Source: Candidatus Gallipaludibacter merdavium
GTDB taxonomy: Bacteria > Bacteroidota > Bacteroidia > Bacteroidales > Paludibacteraceae
Direction of reading: 5' to 3'
Assembly (NCBI GenBank): GCA_017694875.1
Contig: JADIMG010000002.1
Span: forward strand, 1-44,798
Length of the DNA stretch: 44,798 nucleotides
How positions within the stretch are numbered: position 1 is the first letter of the stretch; each line of letters starts with the position of its first letter. The position numbers and the translations under genes are program-made. This document shows positions 8,479-17,474 of the stretch, in pieces. The notes under the pieces were generated by a model that was given only the letters and a program-made list of their open reading frames with translations, was not told where the DNA came from and made no database searches.

Positions 8479-9765
8479 ATGTTATTAGAAATAAATTCAG
8501 CTGCAGTACTCACCAGTTTAGTGGTATTCCTTGTTGTTATCATATTATTGGTGATTATTCTGCTTGTTGCCAAGAAGTATCTGGTTGCTTCCGGCAACGT
8601 AAAAGCCTTGTTGAACGGTGAAAAAGAGTTGGAAATCAGCTCAGGCACTTCATTGTTGAATGCAATGGCCAATGCCGGTGTATTCTTGCCATCTGCTTGC
8701 GGTGGAAAAGGTTCCTGCGGCCAATGCAAATGTCAAGTGCTTGAAGGTGGCGGTGAAATATTGCCTACCGAAACTGTACATTTTACCCGTAAACAAATAA
8801 AAGACCATTGGCGTTTAGGCTGCCAAGTAAAAGTAAAGGGCGACATCTCCATTAAAGTACCTGAATCTATATTGGGTGTAAAAGAATGGGAATGCGAAGT
8901 TATCAGCAACAAGAACGTGGCAACCTTTATCAAGGAATTCATTGTGGCATTGCCAAAAGGCGAACACATGGACTTCATTCCCGGCTCTTATGCACAAATC
9001 AAGATTCCTACCTACAGCATGGATTACAACAAAGATATTGACAAAAGCCTTATCGGCGACGAATATCTGCCTGCATGGGAGAAATTCGGTCTGTTTAATC
9101 TGAAATGCCAAAATACGGAACCGACCATCCGTGCATATTCTATGGCCAACTATCCAGCCGAAGGTGACCGTATCATGTTGACGGTACGTATTGCAACCCC
9201 ACCATTCAAACCCAAAGAACAAGGTGGTGGCTTTATGGACGTAATGCCAGGTATTGCCTCTTCTTATATTTTTACATTGAAACCTGGCGACAAAGTAATC
9301 ATGAGTGGTCCTTACGGAGACTTCCACCCGATTTTCAATACCAAGAACGAAATGATTTGGATAGGTGGTGGTGCCGGTATGGCTCCGTTGCGTGCACAAA
9401 TCATGCACATGACCAAAACACTCCATACTACCGACCGCGAAATGCATTATTTCTATGGTGCACGTGCCTTGAACGAAGTGTTCTACCTGCAAGACTTCCT
9501 CGAATTGGAAAAGGAATTCCCGAATTTCCATTTCCACTTGGCGCTTGACCGTCCTGACCCTGCAGCAGATGCAGCAGGTGTGAAATATACAGCCGGTTTC
9601 GTTCACAATGTAATGTATGAAACCTACCTGAAAGACCACGAAGCACCTGAAGATATCGAATACTACATGTGCGGTCCAGGTCCAATGAGTAAAGCTGTTG
9701 AAAACATGCTTGACAGCCTCGGCGTACCAAAAGAAAACTTGATGTTTGACAACTTTGGAGGATAG
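8479..9765 (+). CDS. nqrF: Na+-NQR subunit F, NADH-oxidising flavo-iron-sulfur subunit
   Basis: NqrF takes hydride from NADH on the cytoplasmic side and passes electrons through FAD and a 2Fe-2S cluster. An N-terminal helix (about 10-31) anchors it. The ferredoxin domain has C74, C80 and C83 in CGGKGSCGQC and the fourth ligand C115 in WRLGC. FAD binding is marked by RAYSMANYP from R218. The NADH domain has GGGAGMAPLRAQ and a C-terminal YMCGPGPM, ending with the aromatic NFGG tail. Its 428 residues are slightly longer than proteobacterial forms. It ends the operon, 26 bases before a strong hairpin. Confidence 0.96.
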   Translation: MLLEINSAAVLTSLVVFLVVIILLVIILLVAKKYLVASGNVKALLNGEKELEISSGTSLLNAMANAGVFLPSACGGKGSCGQCKCQVLEGGGEILPTETVHFTRKQIKDHWRLGCQVKVKGDISIKVPESILGVKEWECEVISNKNVATFIKEFIVALPKGEHMDFIPGSYAQIKIPTYSMDYNKDIDKSLIGDEYLPAWEKFGLFNLKCQNTEPTIRAYSMANYPAEGDRIMLTVRIATPPFKPKEQGGGFMDVMPGIASSYIFTLKPGDKVIMSGPYGDFHPIFNTKNEMIWIGGGAGMAPLRAQIMHMTKTLHTTDREMHYFYGARALNEVFYLQDFLELEKEFPNFHFHLALDRPDPAADAAGVKYTAGFVHNVMYETYLKDHEAPEDIEYYMCGPGPMSKAVENMLDSLGVPKENLMFDNFGG

Positions 9766-9791
9766 TGATTCCTTCCTCTAACAATATGCCA

Positions 9792-9826
9792 AACGGGGTC
9801 GCTCACTTATCGAGAGCGACCCCGTT
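9792..9826 (+). terminator. Terminator hairpin after nqrF
   Basis: A perfect 13-base stem (9792-9804 with 9814-9826, GC-rich core CGGGGTCGCTC) and a 9-base loop follow nqrF directly. The downstream tract (GCTTTAAG) is only weakly T-rich, so it may not be fully efficient. Confidence 0.75.
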
Positions 9827-9840
9827 GCTTTAAGTTACAT

Positions 9841-10425
9841 ATGCAAATGGACAGAACACAAATTGAAAAACATCCACTGAAGCCTTTTCTGCCACCACAA
9901 GCCAGCATATTGATGCTGGGCAGCTTTCCACCATCACAAAAACGATGGTCGATGGAATTTTTCTATCCGAACTTTCAAAATGACATGTGGCGTATTATGG
10001 GGTTGATATTTTATCAGGACAAAGAACATTTTATCGTTAAAGCAGAGAAACGTTTTGACAAAGAAAAAGTGGAACAGTTTTGTACAGAAAAAGGCATTGC
10101 TCTCTTTGACACAGCACAAGCTGTATATCGCACTATGGGCACAGCCTCGGACAAGGACTTGGAAATTGTAGAACCTACAGACATTGCTTCCTTACTCAAT
10201 CAATTACCCCACTGTCATACCATTGTCAGTACCGGTCAGAAATCAGCCGAGGTACTATGTGAACTATTTGCATGCAAAATGCCTAAAATGGGCGAATCCT
10301 GTACTGTAAACTACCAACAGAAAACATTACAATTTTACAGGATGCCATCCAGCTCACGAGCCTACCCTCTCCAGCTAGAAAAAAAAGCTGAGATGTACAG
10401 AAAATTGTTTGAACCTTACGCATGA
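9841..10425 (+). CDS. Uracil-DNA-glycosylase-fold protein (hypoxanthine/uracil glycosylase type)
   Basis: A 194-residue protein of the UDG superfamily, close in pattern to the small bacterial DNA-deoxyinosine (hypoxanthine) glycosylase group. The active-site loop is ILMLGSFPPS, followed by FFYPNFQNDMWRIMG, as in that group, and the C-terminal DNA-insertion loop is MPSSSRAYPL. It would remove deaminated bases from DNA; the preferred base cannot be decided here. It starts 15 bases beyond the nqr terminator, and I see no clear promoter of its own. Met codons at 9841 and 9847 are both possible starts. Confidence 0.78.
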   Translation: MQMDRTQIEKHPLKPFLPPQASILMLGSFPPSQKRWSMEFFYPNFQNDMWRIMGLIFYQDKEHFIVKAEKRFDKEKVEQFCTEKGIALFDTAQAVYRTMGTASDKDLEIVEPTDIASLLNQLPHCHTIVSTGQKSAEVLCELFACKMPKMGESCTVNYQQKTLQFYRMPSSSRAYPLQLEKKAEMYRKLFEPYA

Positions 10426-10474
10426 AGCAACCCTCCCAGCCTCCGCATTAGGGGTACGAAGTTCTGGCAAAAGA

Positions 10475-10502
10475 AAGGGATTGACCTTGTGGTCAATCCC
10501 TT
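10475..10502. terminator. Bidirectional terminator between convergent genes
   Basis: A perfect 12-base stem (10475-10486 with 10491-10502, core GGGATTGACC) with a TTGT loop. It lies between the glycosylase gene (plus) and the peptide transporter gene (minus) and can serve both. Confidence 0.8.
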
Positions 10503-10524
10503 ATCTTATAATGACGAACCTATT

Positions 10525-12084
10525 TTACTTCGTTACTCTTTCTAGCCATTTTACCATTCCAAACATAACACCCATTGAAATGAGACATACAATCAGGAAT
10601 ACAGACCAACATTGCCAGATAGGCCATTTATTATACATAAGCGGGCCTATCCACAAAAGCACATTGCCTACTGCAGTTGCTCCTAACCATAATCCCTGAC
10701 AGAATCCTTGCAGGTGTTTCGGTGCCACCTTTGATACGAAAGACAATCCAAGAGGAGAGATAAAAAGTTCGGCAACCGTCAAGAAGAAATAAAGAACAAT
10801 CAATACCCATGGACCGGATTTAAGCATAGCAACTTCTTCTACTGGAAGAGCTCTAAATGTTTCAGCGGAAGGATAACCTTTGATATAGCTGAACAAGGCC
10901 AAGAACAAATAAGCCAAACCGGCAATACCCATACCGATACCAATCTTGCGAGGAGTTGATATTACTTTCCCACTTTTAGCCAATGTTGTAAAGAGCCACA
11001 TGATGATAGGCGTGAGCGTAATTACAAAGAAAGGATTGATGGCCTGCCATATTTCAGGTGCTATACTGGATGAATCAACAAAGTCGCGTGCGAAATAAGA
11101 AAGTGACATACCATTTTGGTGGAACGAGAACCAGAAGAAAATAGCAATACCCAACACTGCAAAAAGAGCAAACATTCTTTGTTTGATTTCAGTAGCCATA
11201 GCAGCCTTTTCTTCAGCCGTATATTTCACTTGCTCCAGCACTTCTTTCTTTGTCGGAGTCGGGAATTTCTTTTTATAGCTCAAGAAAATAACCAAAGAAA
11301 TAAGCATTGCCACTACAGACGCAATGAATGAATAGTGTACACCTTCATTAAAAATCTGCAGATATTGTGAGCAAGATACGGCCATATCGGTAATATTACC
11401 ACCAGCCTTTTCCATCAAGATTTGCAGGTTTTGCATATCACTTGCTGCCATGGCGTCACCCTTACCCAGGAACTGGTGGCAAAGAGCAGGAAGTGCAGCA
11501 TCATATACAAATCCATTGACCTTAAGCCACCATTCACGCAGAAGAGGTGCAACGAAAGGAGCAATCAACCCACCAACATTAATGAATACGTAGAAAATCT
11601 GGAATCCTGAATCACGTTTACTTTTTGCCAATTGGAGCTCTGCCTCTCCTTTTTTTGCAGCCTCAGCTTCAAAATTATCATACATCTGACCAACAATAGC
11701 CTGAAGATTGCCTTTGAACAAGCCATTGCCGAATGCAATGAAGAACAAGGCAAGACAAGTAAGAGAAAGCAACCATGTCGTATTGTCACTTGTAGCTAAA
11801 ATGGGCACAGCAAGAATGATGTAGCCCAAAGCCATAATAATCAGACCCGTTGTAATAGTTCCTTTATAGTTTTGTGTCCTGTCTGCAATTGCACCACCCA
11901 CCAAACTAAGCACATAAATACCCGCATAAAAAATGGAATAGATTGTTCCAGCTGTCGTATCACTCAATCCAAATTTAGAACAAAGGAAAAGTACGAGAAC
12001 GGCATTCATAATATAGTAGCCAAATCTTTCGCCCATATTACTGAGGGCTGCCGCCAATAGCCCTTTAGGATGACTTTTAAACAT
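10525..12084 (-). CDS. POT-family proton:oligopeptide symporter
   Basis: A 519-residue inner-membrane protein of the major facilitator superfamily. The POT signature is at the N-terminus (MGERFGYY, residues 17-24; ExxERFxYY-like). The second helix region, YSIFYAGIYVLSLVGGAIADR, matches the POT GGxxADR loop. Many hydrophobic helices follow, with a longer hydrophilic loop near residues 140-170, as in Bacteroidota members. It would take up di- and tripeptides with protons. It is a single-gene unit with its own promoter and terminator. Confidence 0.93.
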   Translation of the reverse strand: MFKSHPKGLLAAALSNMGERFGYYIMNAVLVLFLCSKFGLSDTTAGTIYSIFYAGIYVLSLVGGAIADRTQNYKGTITTGLIIMALGYIILAVPILATSDNTTWLLSLTCLALFFIAFGNGLFKGNLQAIVGQMYDNFEAEAAKKGEAELQLAKSKRDSGFQIFYVFINVGGLIAPFVAPLLREWWLKVNGFVYDAALPALCHQFLGKGDAMAASDMQNLQILMEKAGGNITDMAVSCSQYLQIFNEGVHYSFIASVVAMLISLVIFLSYKKKFPTPTKKEVLEQVKYTAEEKAAMATEIKQRMFALFAVLGIAIFFWFSFHQNGMSLSYFARDFVDSSSIAPEIWQAINPFFVITLTPIIMWLFTTLAKSGKVISTPRKIGIGMGIAGLAYLFLALFSYIKGYPSAETFRALPVEEVAMLKSGPWVLIVLYFFLTVAELFISPLGLSFVSKVAPKHLQGFCQGLWLGATAVGNVLLWIGPLMYNKWPIWQCWSVFLIVCLISMGVMFGMVKWLERVTK

Positions 12085-12116
12085 AGATATTAATTATTGG
12101 GTTAAACAAACGTGCG

Positions 12117-12146
12117 CAAATATAAGAAAAAATGTGAGAACACAAA
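12117..12146 (-). promoter_or_regulatory. Bacteroidota promoter of the POT transporter gene
   Basis: On the minus strand, TATATTTG (12124-12117) fits TAnnTTTG, and TTTG (12146-12143) stands 18 bases upstream. It is 33 bases from the start codon. A second, poorer pair sits at 12160-12187. Confidence 0.6.
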
Positions 12147-12294
12147 GAAGATAAGGGTACAAAGTTACAGATAATACTACGCACAAAAACACCAAATGCA
12201 TCTTGATAAAAAACACACTTTCCGATTCGTTTCAAACAGGAAGCAGGCTCAAGGAAATCCTCCAGTACTTTCATATCAAAAGCCGCCTCTCATG

Positions 12295-12326
12295 TTTGGC
12301 GATACGCTTGTTTTTTGCTATTTTTG
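12295..12326 (+). promoter_or_regulatory. Bacteroidota promoter of the MBL/deacetylase fusion gene
   Basis: TTTG at 12295-12298 and TATTTTTG at 12319-12326, 20 bases apart, match the -33/-7 form. The -7 box is 29 bases before the ATG at 12356, and supports that start over the longer upstream frame. Confidence 0.65.
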
Positions 12327-12355
12327 CCATACATCTGCACAATAGCTATTTTTCT

Positions 12356-13876
12356 ATGTCCCATAAAATCAAAATCATTATCTTGCTATGTATAGCAAGT
12401 GTGGTTGCCCATGCGACCCAGCCCATATTCAGTAACAAAGACATCACTGCTACAGAAATTGAAGGCGGTGTCACCGTACTCGAAACGTCTGACAAAACAA
12501 CCCTTTATCTCGTGGAGGGAGATAGTGCCGCATTACTTATCGACACAGGGACCTCCATTGCCGACCTTGACAAGATTGTGGCTAAACTTACCCAAAAGCC
12601 ATTCCATGTGGTAGCAACGCACGGTCATCCAGACCATATAGGCAACATCCGTTTTTTCCCTGAATTTTACATGCATCCTGGTGATACGGTTCTCTCGACC
12701 CCACAACTCAAGGAATACAACGGACGCGTCTTGCCAATAGTAGAGGGAGACCGATTTGAGTTGGGCGGACGCACCTTGGAAGTAATTCACACACCCGGAC
12801 ATACCCCCGGCTCCATCACTCTGATTGATTATGCCAACCACATGGCCTTTACAGGCGATGCCTTCGGCTCAGGACAACTATGGATGCAATTACAACCTCA
12901 GATTCCTTTTGTCACACTCATCGAGAGTTGTGGACGCATGATTGAAATCATGGCAGAAAAAGGAGTCGACAAACTTTATGTCGGGCACTATCCTTATTTA
13001 AAGCGGCCTTTAGGCATAGACTATTTGATAGACATCAACCTTGCTGCCCGTGCCATCGACTCGGGCGATACTGCCTCCGCTGTTCCATTCAGCAACGAGG
13101 CTATGCTGTTACGGCATGGTACAGCCGAAATTGTATTTCTTCCTGAAGTTGCCGGTCTCCGCCAACTCACACCCAAACGTGTCATGTTAAAACTCGATGA
13201 CGTACATTATGGAGAAGGGAACCATGCAGTACCTCCCAGATGGAATCGTTTGATAGATTACCTGAAAACAAACCATCTGAAAGCCAATCTCGGCATTATC
13301 GGATATTCACTCCAATCAAATCGTACCGACTTTTTCAGATGGCTCCAACAAACCGACTCCATTGATGGCATTGAATTCTGGAACCATGGCTTTCACAACC
13401 GAACAGGATTAGAGGAACCAGGTGAATTTGAACAAGACTTTGCCAGTCAGCAACAAGCTCTCCACCTAACGGATTCGCTCTGCATTGCCAAAACCGGCAT
13501 CACACTCCATGCATGGGGACCTCACTGGACAAATTGCAACGAATTTACAGATAGTGCACTCGCAACAATACCTAATATCCAGCTTGTTTTAGGACATCAG
13601 ACCCTACCCGTTCTCAACCACTACAAAGGACTGCGGATACACGAAACCCTTGAGATGGAATATCCGTTCCACAATCCTGTTTACAATAAGTTTCTCATCA
13701 ATTACCTTGGCCGCTGGCGCAACTGCAACACTTTCTATCTGCAAGGTCACCCTAACAGCTGGGATGATGCCCGATGGAAGGAATTTGAAAAGATAATTGA
13801 ACGTCTGAAAGCCGATGGTACACAGTTTATCAATCTGTCTGAGTACATAGCAAATCCAGATGGGAATTGTCAATAG
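12356..13876 (+). CDS. Exported metallo-beta-lactamase-fold hydrolase fused to a deacetylase-like domain
   Basis: The 506-residue protein starts with a signal peptide (MSHKIKIIILLCIASVVAHA). Residues ~25-215 are an MBL-fold domain with its full metal site: H89, H91, D93, H94 (HGHPDH), H149 in TPGHTPG, D168 in FTGD and H211 in VGHYP. Residues ~275-500 look like a polysaccharide-deacetylase/DUF2334-type barrel: LDD (281-282), then FWNHGFHNR (H344, H347) and a late LGHQT. The two domains are joined in one chain, which I have not seen as a standard architecture. Export and the C-terminal domain suggest hydrolysis of an envelope or dietary glycan or ester; the substrate is unknown. The frame is open 5' to 12203, but a promoter and signal peptide favour the ATG at 12356. 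Confidence 0.82.
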   Translation: MSHKIKIIILLCIASVVAHATQPIFSNKDITATEIEGGVTVLETSDKTTLYLVEGDSAALLIDTGTSIADLDKIVAKLTQKPFHVVATHGHPDHIGNIRFFPEFYMHPGDTVLSTPQLKEYNGRVLPIVEGDRFELGGRTLEVIHTPGHTPGSITLIDYANHMAFTGDAFGSGQLWMQLQPQIPFVTLIESCGRMIEIMAEKGVDKLYVGHYPYLKRPLGIDYLIDINLAARAIDSGDTASAVPFSNEAMLLRHGTAEIVFLPEVAGLRQLTPKRVMLKLDDVHYGEGNHAVPPRWNRLIDYLKTNHLKANLGIIGYSLQSNRTDFFRWLQQTDSIDGIEFWNHGFHNRTGLEEPGEFEQDFASQQQALHLTDSLCIAKTGITLHAWGPHWTNCNEFTDSALATIPNIQLVLGHQTLPVLNHYKGLRIHETLEMEYPFHNPVYNKFLINYLGRWRNCNTFYLQGHPNSWDDARWKEFEKIIERLKADGTQFINLSEYIANPDGNCQ

Positions 13877-13965
13877 CTAAAGGCCTCTGTCCACAGCAAA
13901 CTGTTGTAAAAGCCTCAACTTTTTTCAATTTTCTCACAAATGCTTTAGGTCTCAATATTATTTCG

Positions 13966-13973
13966 TAACTTTG
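13966..13973 (+). promoter_or_regulatory. Candidate -7 element upstream of the SDR gene
   Basis: TAACTTTG is an exact TAnnTTTG match, 24 bases before the ATG at 13998. The -33 region has only a TTTA-like sequence. It probably drives the three-gene run to 17474. Confidence 0.5.
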
Positions 13974-13997
13974 CCGTTTGTATTGAGTAAAACAACA

Positions 13998-15479
13998 ATG
14001 AAAAAAAGAAATGTATTCTTAACAGGTGCAACCGGTACAATGGGTTGGGCCGGTCTACAAGAATTATTGAAACATACAGACAAAATCAATATCAGCATCT
14101 TGGCCAGACCCAGCAAAACCAACAAGAAAAAATTGGCTGAATATGCTGATAAGCTCAACATCATCTGGGGAGACCTCACTGTATATAACGATGTACTTCG
14201 GGGTGTAACGGGAGCTGACTATGTTTTACATGTTGGCGGTATGGTATCGCCTGCAGCCGACTATTTTCCCACAAAAACAAGAAAAGTCAATATAACGGCT
14301 GCAGAAAATATAGCTAAAGCTGTTCTGGCACAACCCAATGCAGATGATATCAAGGTTGCATATATCGGCTCTGTAGCCCAAACCAGTGACAGAAATGAAC
14401 CTATTCATTGGGGACGCACCGGTGATCCCATTTGCATCAGTGTATATGACCATTATGCCATATCAAAAACCATAGCCGAGCGTATCATTGTGGAATCGGG
14501 CATAAAGAATTGGGTATGTCTGCGCCAATCAGGAATTCTATATCCGGACATTCTAAAAAATTACGATCCCATCATGTTTCATGTCCCCATTAGAGGAGTA
14601 CTGGAATGGGCCACTGTAGAAGATTCGGGAAGGCTTCTTGCCAATCTTTGCCTATTTGATTTACCCCAACAATTCTGGAACCATTTCTATAATATTGGCA
14701 GTGGAAAAGAATACCGCCTAACCAATTATGAATTTGAACAAAAATTGCTCAAAGCCATATCTTGTCCTCCCCCTGAGAAGATTTTTGAAACAAAATGGTT
14801 TGTTACACGCAATTTCCATGGCCAATGGTATGTAGATTCCGATAAATTGGAGAATTTCCTTCATTTCAGGGCAAATATTCCAGTTGACATCTATTTTGAG
14901 CAAATGTCAAAAAAATTACCCTGGTTCTATTCATTAGCAAAAATTGTTCCTGCTCCCATCATCAAACTGGCTATGCGTAACATGGCATTCAAGAAAGGTC
15001 TTGGCACGCAGGATTGGATTAAGAATAACGACAAAAAACGTATTTCGGCATTTTACGGCAGCAAGGAGAAATGGGAACAGATTCCCGATTGGAAACACTT
15101 CGACACATCCCGTCCGTCGGAAACTCCTATTATCCTTAATCACGGATATGATGAAAACAAACCCGAAAGCGAATGGGAACTGTCAGACATGCAGAAGGCT
15201 GCTGAATTTAGAGGTGGAAAATGTTTGTCTACCGAAATGACAAAAGGAGACTTGCACACCCCATTGGAATGGCAATGCCAGTTCGGCCATACATTCAAGG
15301 CTTCGCCCGCACTCATCCTGTTAGGCGGACACTGGTGTCCTGAGTGCCTCCCTACCCCATGGCATTATGGCGAAATTGCCAAAGGGAATCCGTTTTTTGC
15401 ACAAGTATGGTATCCGCTACACGACAAAAATGAAAACGACTACTACGGAGAAGAAATCTTCGACGGGTGGGAAAAATAA
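13998..15479 (+). CDS. Extended SDR (NAD-dependent epimerase/dehydratase-like) with C-terminal Cys/His ribbon
   Basis: The 493-residue protein opens with a Rossmann NAD(P) site, TGATGTMGWAG (G10, G13, G16). The SDR catalytic residues are S125 (YIGSVAQ) and Y153/K157 (YAISK). The pattern fits extended SDRs such as epimerases, 3-beta-hydroxysteroid dehydrogenases and dihydroflavonol-4-reductase relatives. After ~residue 330 the chain continues with a separate tail containing C427, H431, C447 and C450 (WQCQFGHTF and GGHWCPEC), a probable zinc ribbon or treble clef of the type found in some DNA-binding proteins. The substrate is unknown. The next gene is a steroid-5-alpha-reductase-like protein 47 bases on, suggesting a lipid or steroid-like substrate. 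A TTG start at 13971 is less likely than the ATG at 13998. Confidence 0.83.
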   Translation: MKKRNVFLTGATGTMGWAGLQELLKHTDKINISILARPSKTNKKKLAEYADKLNIIWGDLTVYNDVLRGVTGADYVLHVGGMVSPAADYFPTKTRKVNITAAENIAKAVLAQPNADDIKVAYIGSVAQTSDRNEPIHWGRTGDPICISVYDHYAISKTIAERIIVESGIKNWVCLRQSGILYPDILKNYDPIMFHVPIRGVLEWATVEDSGRLLANLCLFDLPQQFWNHFYNIGSGKEYRLTNYEFEQKLLKAISCPPPEKIFETKWFVTRNFHGQWYVDSDKLENFLHFRANIPVDIYFEQMSKKLPWFYSLAKIVPAPIIKLAMRNMAFKKGLGTQDWIKNNDKKRISAFYGSKEKWEQIPDWKHFDTSRPSETPIILNHGYDENKPESEWELSDMQKAAEFRGGKCLSTEMTKGDLHTPLEWQCQFGHTFKASPALILLGGHWCPECLPTPWHYGEIAKGNPFFAQVWYPLHDKNENDYYGEEIFDGWEK

Positions 15480-15526
15480 TAATCTAACACCATTTACAAC
15501 AAATCAAACCACAAAATTTTGCTTAT

Positions 15527-16291
15527 ATGAGCCCTTTTTACATATTTCTTTTAGTAATGGCCTGCATAGCCGTAGTCGTTTTTATTGCGTTGTTTTTTGT
15601 AAAAGCCGGTTATGGTCTCTTTACCAGCAAAAAATGGGGACTTGCCATCTCGAATAAAGTTGCCTGGTGCATTATGGAATCACCCGTATTTCTTACCATG
15701 CTTATATTATGGGCATTTGCACCTACCGACCACAAGACATTAGCCACATTGCTATGCCTCATTATTTTTGAAGCCCACTATTTCCAGCGCTCATTCATCT
15801 TTCCTTTTCTCATGAAGGGCAATAGCAGAATGCCTTTGAGTGTCATGTTCATGGGGGTATTCTTCAATATTCTCAATGCCTTGATGCAAGGCGGATGGCT
15901 TTTCTATTTTTCCCCCAATGGCATGTATGATGCCGATTGGATATATACTCCCCAATTTATTTGTGGAACCATCATCTTTTTCGTCGGCATGTATATCAAC
16001 ATTGATTCTGACCGCCGCATCAGAGCTTTGCGCAAGCCAGGCGACACGAAACACTATATGCCCACAGGAGGTATGTTTGAATACGTTTCATCTGCCAATT
16101 ATTTTGGCGAACTTGTGGAATGGATTGGTTTTGCCATACTTACCTGGTCATGGAGTGGTGCCGTATTTGCCGTATGGACATTTGCCAATCTTGCTCCACG
16201 TGCCAATTCCATCAACAAAAAATATGCAGAAATGTTTGGTGAAGCCTTTACCCAACGACACGTCAAACGCATGATTCCGTTCATTTATTAA
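15527..16291 (+). CDS. Steroid 5-alpha-reductase-family membrane protein
   Basis: A 254-residue multi-helix membrane protein. The first half has helices MACIAVVVFIALFFV, VFLTMLILWAFA and the typical CLIIFEAHYFQRSFIFPF. The C-terminal half has the family's NADPH-binding pattern: NIDSDRRIRALRKPG, then GGMFEYVSSANYFGELVEW and a closing ANLAPRANSINKKY...RHVKRMIPFIY. This is the 3-oxo-5-alpha-steroid 4-dehydrogenase domain. Such enzymes reduce enone double bonds in steroids, bile-acid intermediates, polyprenols or enoyl chains; the substrate here is not shown. It lies between an extended SDR and glycerate kinase on the same strand, likely one transcript. Confidence 0.88.
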   Translation: MSPFYIFLLVMACIAVVVFIALFFVKAGYGLFTSKKWGLAISNKVAWCIMESPVFLTMLILWAFAPTDHKTLATLLCLIIFEAHYFQRSFIFPFLMKGNSRMPLSVMFMGVFFNILNALMQGGWLFYFSPNGMYDADWIYTPQFICGTIIFFVGMYINIDSDRRIRALRKPGDTKHYMPTGGMFEYVSSANYFGELVEWIGFAILTWSWSGAVFAVWTFANLAPRANSINKKYAEMFGEAFTQRHVKRMIPFIY

Positions 16292-16310
16292 ACCGAATGT
16301 CAGCACTTCG

Positions 16311-17474
16311 ATGAACAAAATCGTCATAGCTGCTGATAGCTTTAAAGGTTGCCTCTCCTCAAAAGAGGTAGCCGAAAGCATTGCAGCCGGCATACGAAAA
16401 GTCTATCCACATTGTGAGATTGCATGTATCAGTATTGCTGACGGAGGCGAAGGATTTTGTCAAGCAGTCATAGACAACAAAAACGGTCATACAATAGAAA
16501 CGGTAGTACATGATCCGCTTATGCGCACCATAGCTGCGGAATATGCCATTATCGACAAGCAAACTGCCATTATTGAAAGTGCACAAGCAAGCGGTCTGCC
16601 TTTGCTCAGAGAGGAGAAGCGCAATCCGCTTATCACATCTACCTATGGAACCGGTGAACTTATTAAAGATGCGATAGCCAAAGGCTGTCGACATATTGTT
16701 ATCGGTCTGGGAGGTAGTGCCACCAACGACGGGGGACTTGGTATGCTTATGGCATTAGGCTATCGGTTTTATGACTCCAACGGCAACCCCATTCTTCAAC
16801 AAGGTGGTCAGGCACTTGGTCACATTGCCCATATTGACACCACTCAAAGAATACCAGAATTGGCCCAATGCACCTTTACAATAGCGTGTGATGTGGACAA
16901 TCCTTTTATAGGAGACAATGGCGCCACCTATGTATATGCCCCTCAAAAAGGAGCGAACAAAGATTCATTAGAAGAACTTGAGAAGAACATGCGTCATTGG
17001 TGTGCCATACTATTCCAACATACCAACATCGATTTATCTACGGTCAAAGGTAGTGGTGCTGCAGGTGGATTGGCTGGAGCATTTATTGCCCTCATGGATG
17101 CGAAAACTGTTTCAGGTATCGACTATATTCTCCATTCGGTTGACTTTGACAAACAGATTGTAAATGCTGATTTGGTCATAACCGGGGAAGGAAAAATTGA
17201 CAGGCAGACACTAATGGGAAAAGCACCACAAGGAATATTAAAGCGAACGCACAACTATGCCATTCCAACCATAGCACTCGTTGGCAGTATTACCGATACC
17301 CTTTCTGACTTACACAGTGGCTTTGATGGTATATTCCCCATTCAGGCTGGTCCCATTTCACTAAGAGAAGCCATGGAACACCCCATAGCAAGGGAAAATC
17401 TGACAAGAACCATCGAACAATTACTGCTATTTCATAAAGGCACTTGCCATTCACATAAAAACATCAAGGAATAA
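16311..17474 (+). CDS. glxK: Glycerate kinase
   Basis: A 387-residue cytoplasmic enzyme of the GarK/GlxK family that phosphorylates glycerate with ATP, feeding it to glycolysis. The start KIVIAADSFKGCLSSKEVAE is the family's opening, followed by SIADGGEGF, the GLGGSATNDGGLGMLMALG loop and GSGAAGGLAGAF. VITGEGKIDRQTLMGKAP near the C-terminus is also characteristic. Its length is normal. It follows the 5-alpha-reductase gene by 19 bases. Its stop codon overlaps that of the convergent lipid kinase gene. Confidence 0.93.
   Translation: MNKIVIAADSFKGCLSSKEVAESIAAGIRKVYPHCEIACISIADGGEGFCQAVIDNKNGHTIETVVHDPLMRTIAAEYAIIDKQTAIIESAQASGLPLLREEKRNPLITSTYGTGELIKDAIAKGCRHIVIGLGGSATNDGGLGMLMALGYRFYDSNGNPILQQGGQALGHIAHIDTTQRIPELAQCTFTIACDVDNPFIGDNGATYVYAPQKGANKDSLEELEKNMRHWCAILFQHTNIDLSTVKGSGAAGGLAGAFIALMDAKTVSGIDYILHSVDFDKQIVNADLVITGEGKIDRQTLMGKAPQGILKRTHNYAIPTIALVGSITDTLSDLHSGFDGIFPIQAGPISLREAMEHPIARENLTRTIEQLLLFHKGTCHSHKNIKE

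Noticed and set aside
8815-9639. A 274-residue minus-strand open frame
   Set aside because: It is a shadow of nqrF, rich in Cys, His and aromatic residues as expected for antisense of this codon use.
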